This document shows positions 11,699-11,789 of a DNA stretch of 11,789 nucleotides, piece by piece. The position numbers and the translations under genes were made by a program. This DNA comes from Actinoplanes liguriensis (GTDB lineage Bacteria; Actinomycetota; Actinomycetes; Mycobacteriales; Micromonosporaceae). The notes under the pieces were generated by a model. The model was given only the letters and a program-made list of their open reading frames with translations, had not been told where the DNA came from and made no database searches. The stretch covers positions 1 through 11,789 of the forward strand of contig JNYN01000733.1 of assembly GCA_000715855.1 (NCBI GenBank). Direction: 5' to 3'. The stretch's first letter is position 1. The number at the start of each line of letters is the position of its first letter.

Positions 11699-11789
11699 AA
11701 GCAGCACAAGCAAGCCACCACCACCGGCTGGCCGAAGCAGCGCAAGTAAGCCACCACCAGCCGGCCGAAGCACGGCAAGCACGCCACCA
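11699..11789. repeat. Degenerate 33-36-bp tandem repeat running off the right edge
   Basis: Units start with AAGCA(G/C) at 11699 (36 bp), 11735 (33 bp) and 11768 (cut by the window end). Each continues with a CAAG-like step, then GCCACCA and a GGC(T/C)GGCCG or GGCCG end. The second unit has an in-frame stop on the plus strand, so it is probably noncoding. The array may continue beyond the window. Confidence 0.7.

Noticed and set aside
11699..11789. Right-edge repeats as a CRISPR array or replication iterons
   Set aside because: No unique spacers separate the units, and no replication-initiator or partition gene is seen; only a degenerate tandem repeat can be claimed.

Overview
The window is very GC-rich, codes densely on both strands, uses many GTG starts, and several genes lack a Shine-Dalgarno site. 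This fits a high-GC actinobacterium. An Actinoplanes/Micromonosporaceae-type genome is my inference from the gene content, not a proven assignment. There are 14 credible protein genes plus one possible truncated gene. I see no tRNA, rRNA, transposase, CRISPR array or phage gene.

Left part (1-5102, all minus strand): an AraC-type regulator is translationally coupled to a small glyoxalase-fold (VOC) protein. Upstream of it is a four-gene operon read in the order ABC ATPase, ABC-2 permease, DesK/NarL-type histidine kinase, LuxR-type response regulator. The kinase has six membrane helices and almost no extracellular domain, so it probably senses a membrane-associated signal or the transporter itself, and the operon looks like a drug or lipid efflux/response module. 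A perfect hairpin at 5103-5132 separates it from a GT4-family glycosyltransferase (5136-6329).

Middle part (6330-9200): a divergent promoter region separates the glycosyltransferase from an SRPBCC protein. That gene converges on, and overlaps by 10 bp, a CrtI/COG1233-type FAD oxidoreductase. A second SRPBCC gene diverges from the oxidoreductase and ends in a textbook terminator at 9166-9199.

Right part (9200-11789): mostly small lineage-specific genes. They are a membrane-anchored beta-repeat ('toast-rack'-like) protein, a divergent two-helix membrane peptide, a 155-residue conserved-looking hypothetical protein and a 118-residue helical protein. This part also carries several short tandem repeats (23, 55 and about 33-36 bp).

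The most interesting signal is regulatory. Five sites share the layout GTTN, exactly 15 bases, then GGG(T/C)A. This resembles the SigB/SigF stress promoter class of actinobacteria. They sit before the glycosyltransferase, both SRPBCC genes, the 155-residue gene and what looks like a truncated gene at 9278. If real, this block is a local stress regulon. No complete novel defence or biosynthetic system is visible.
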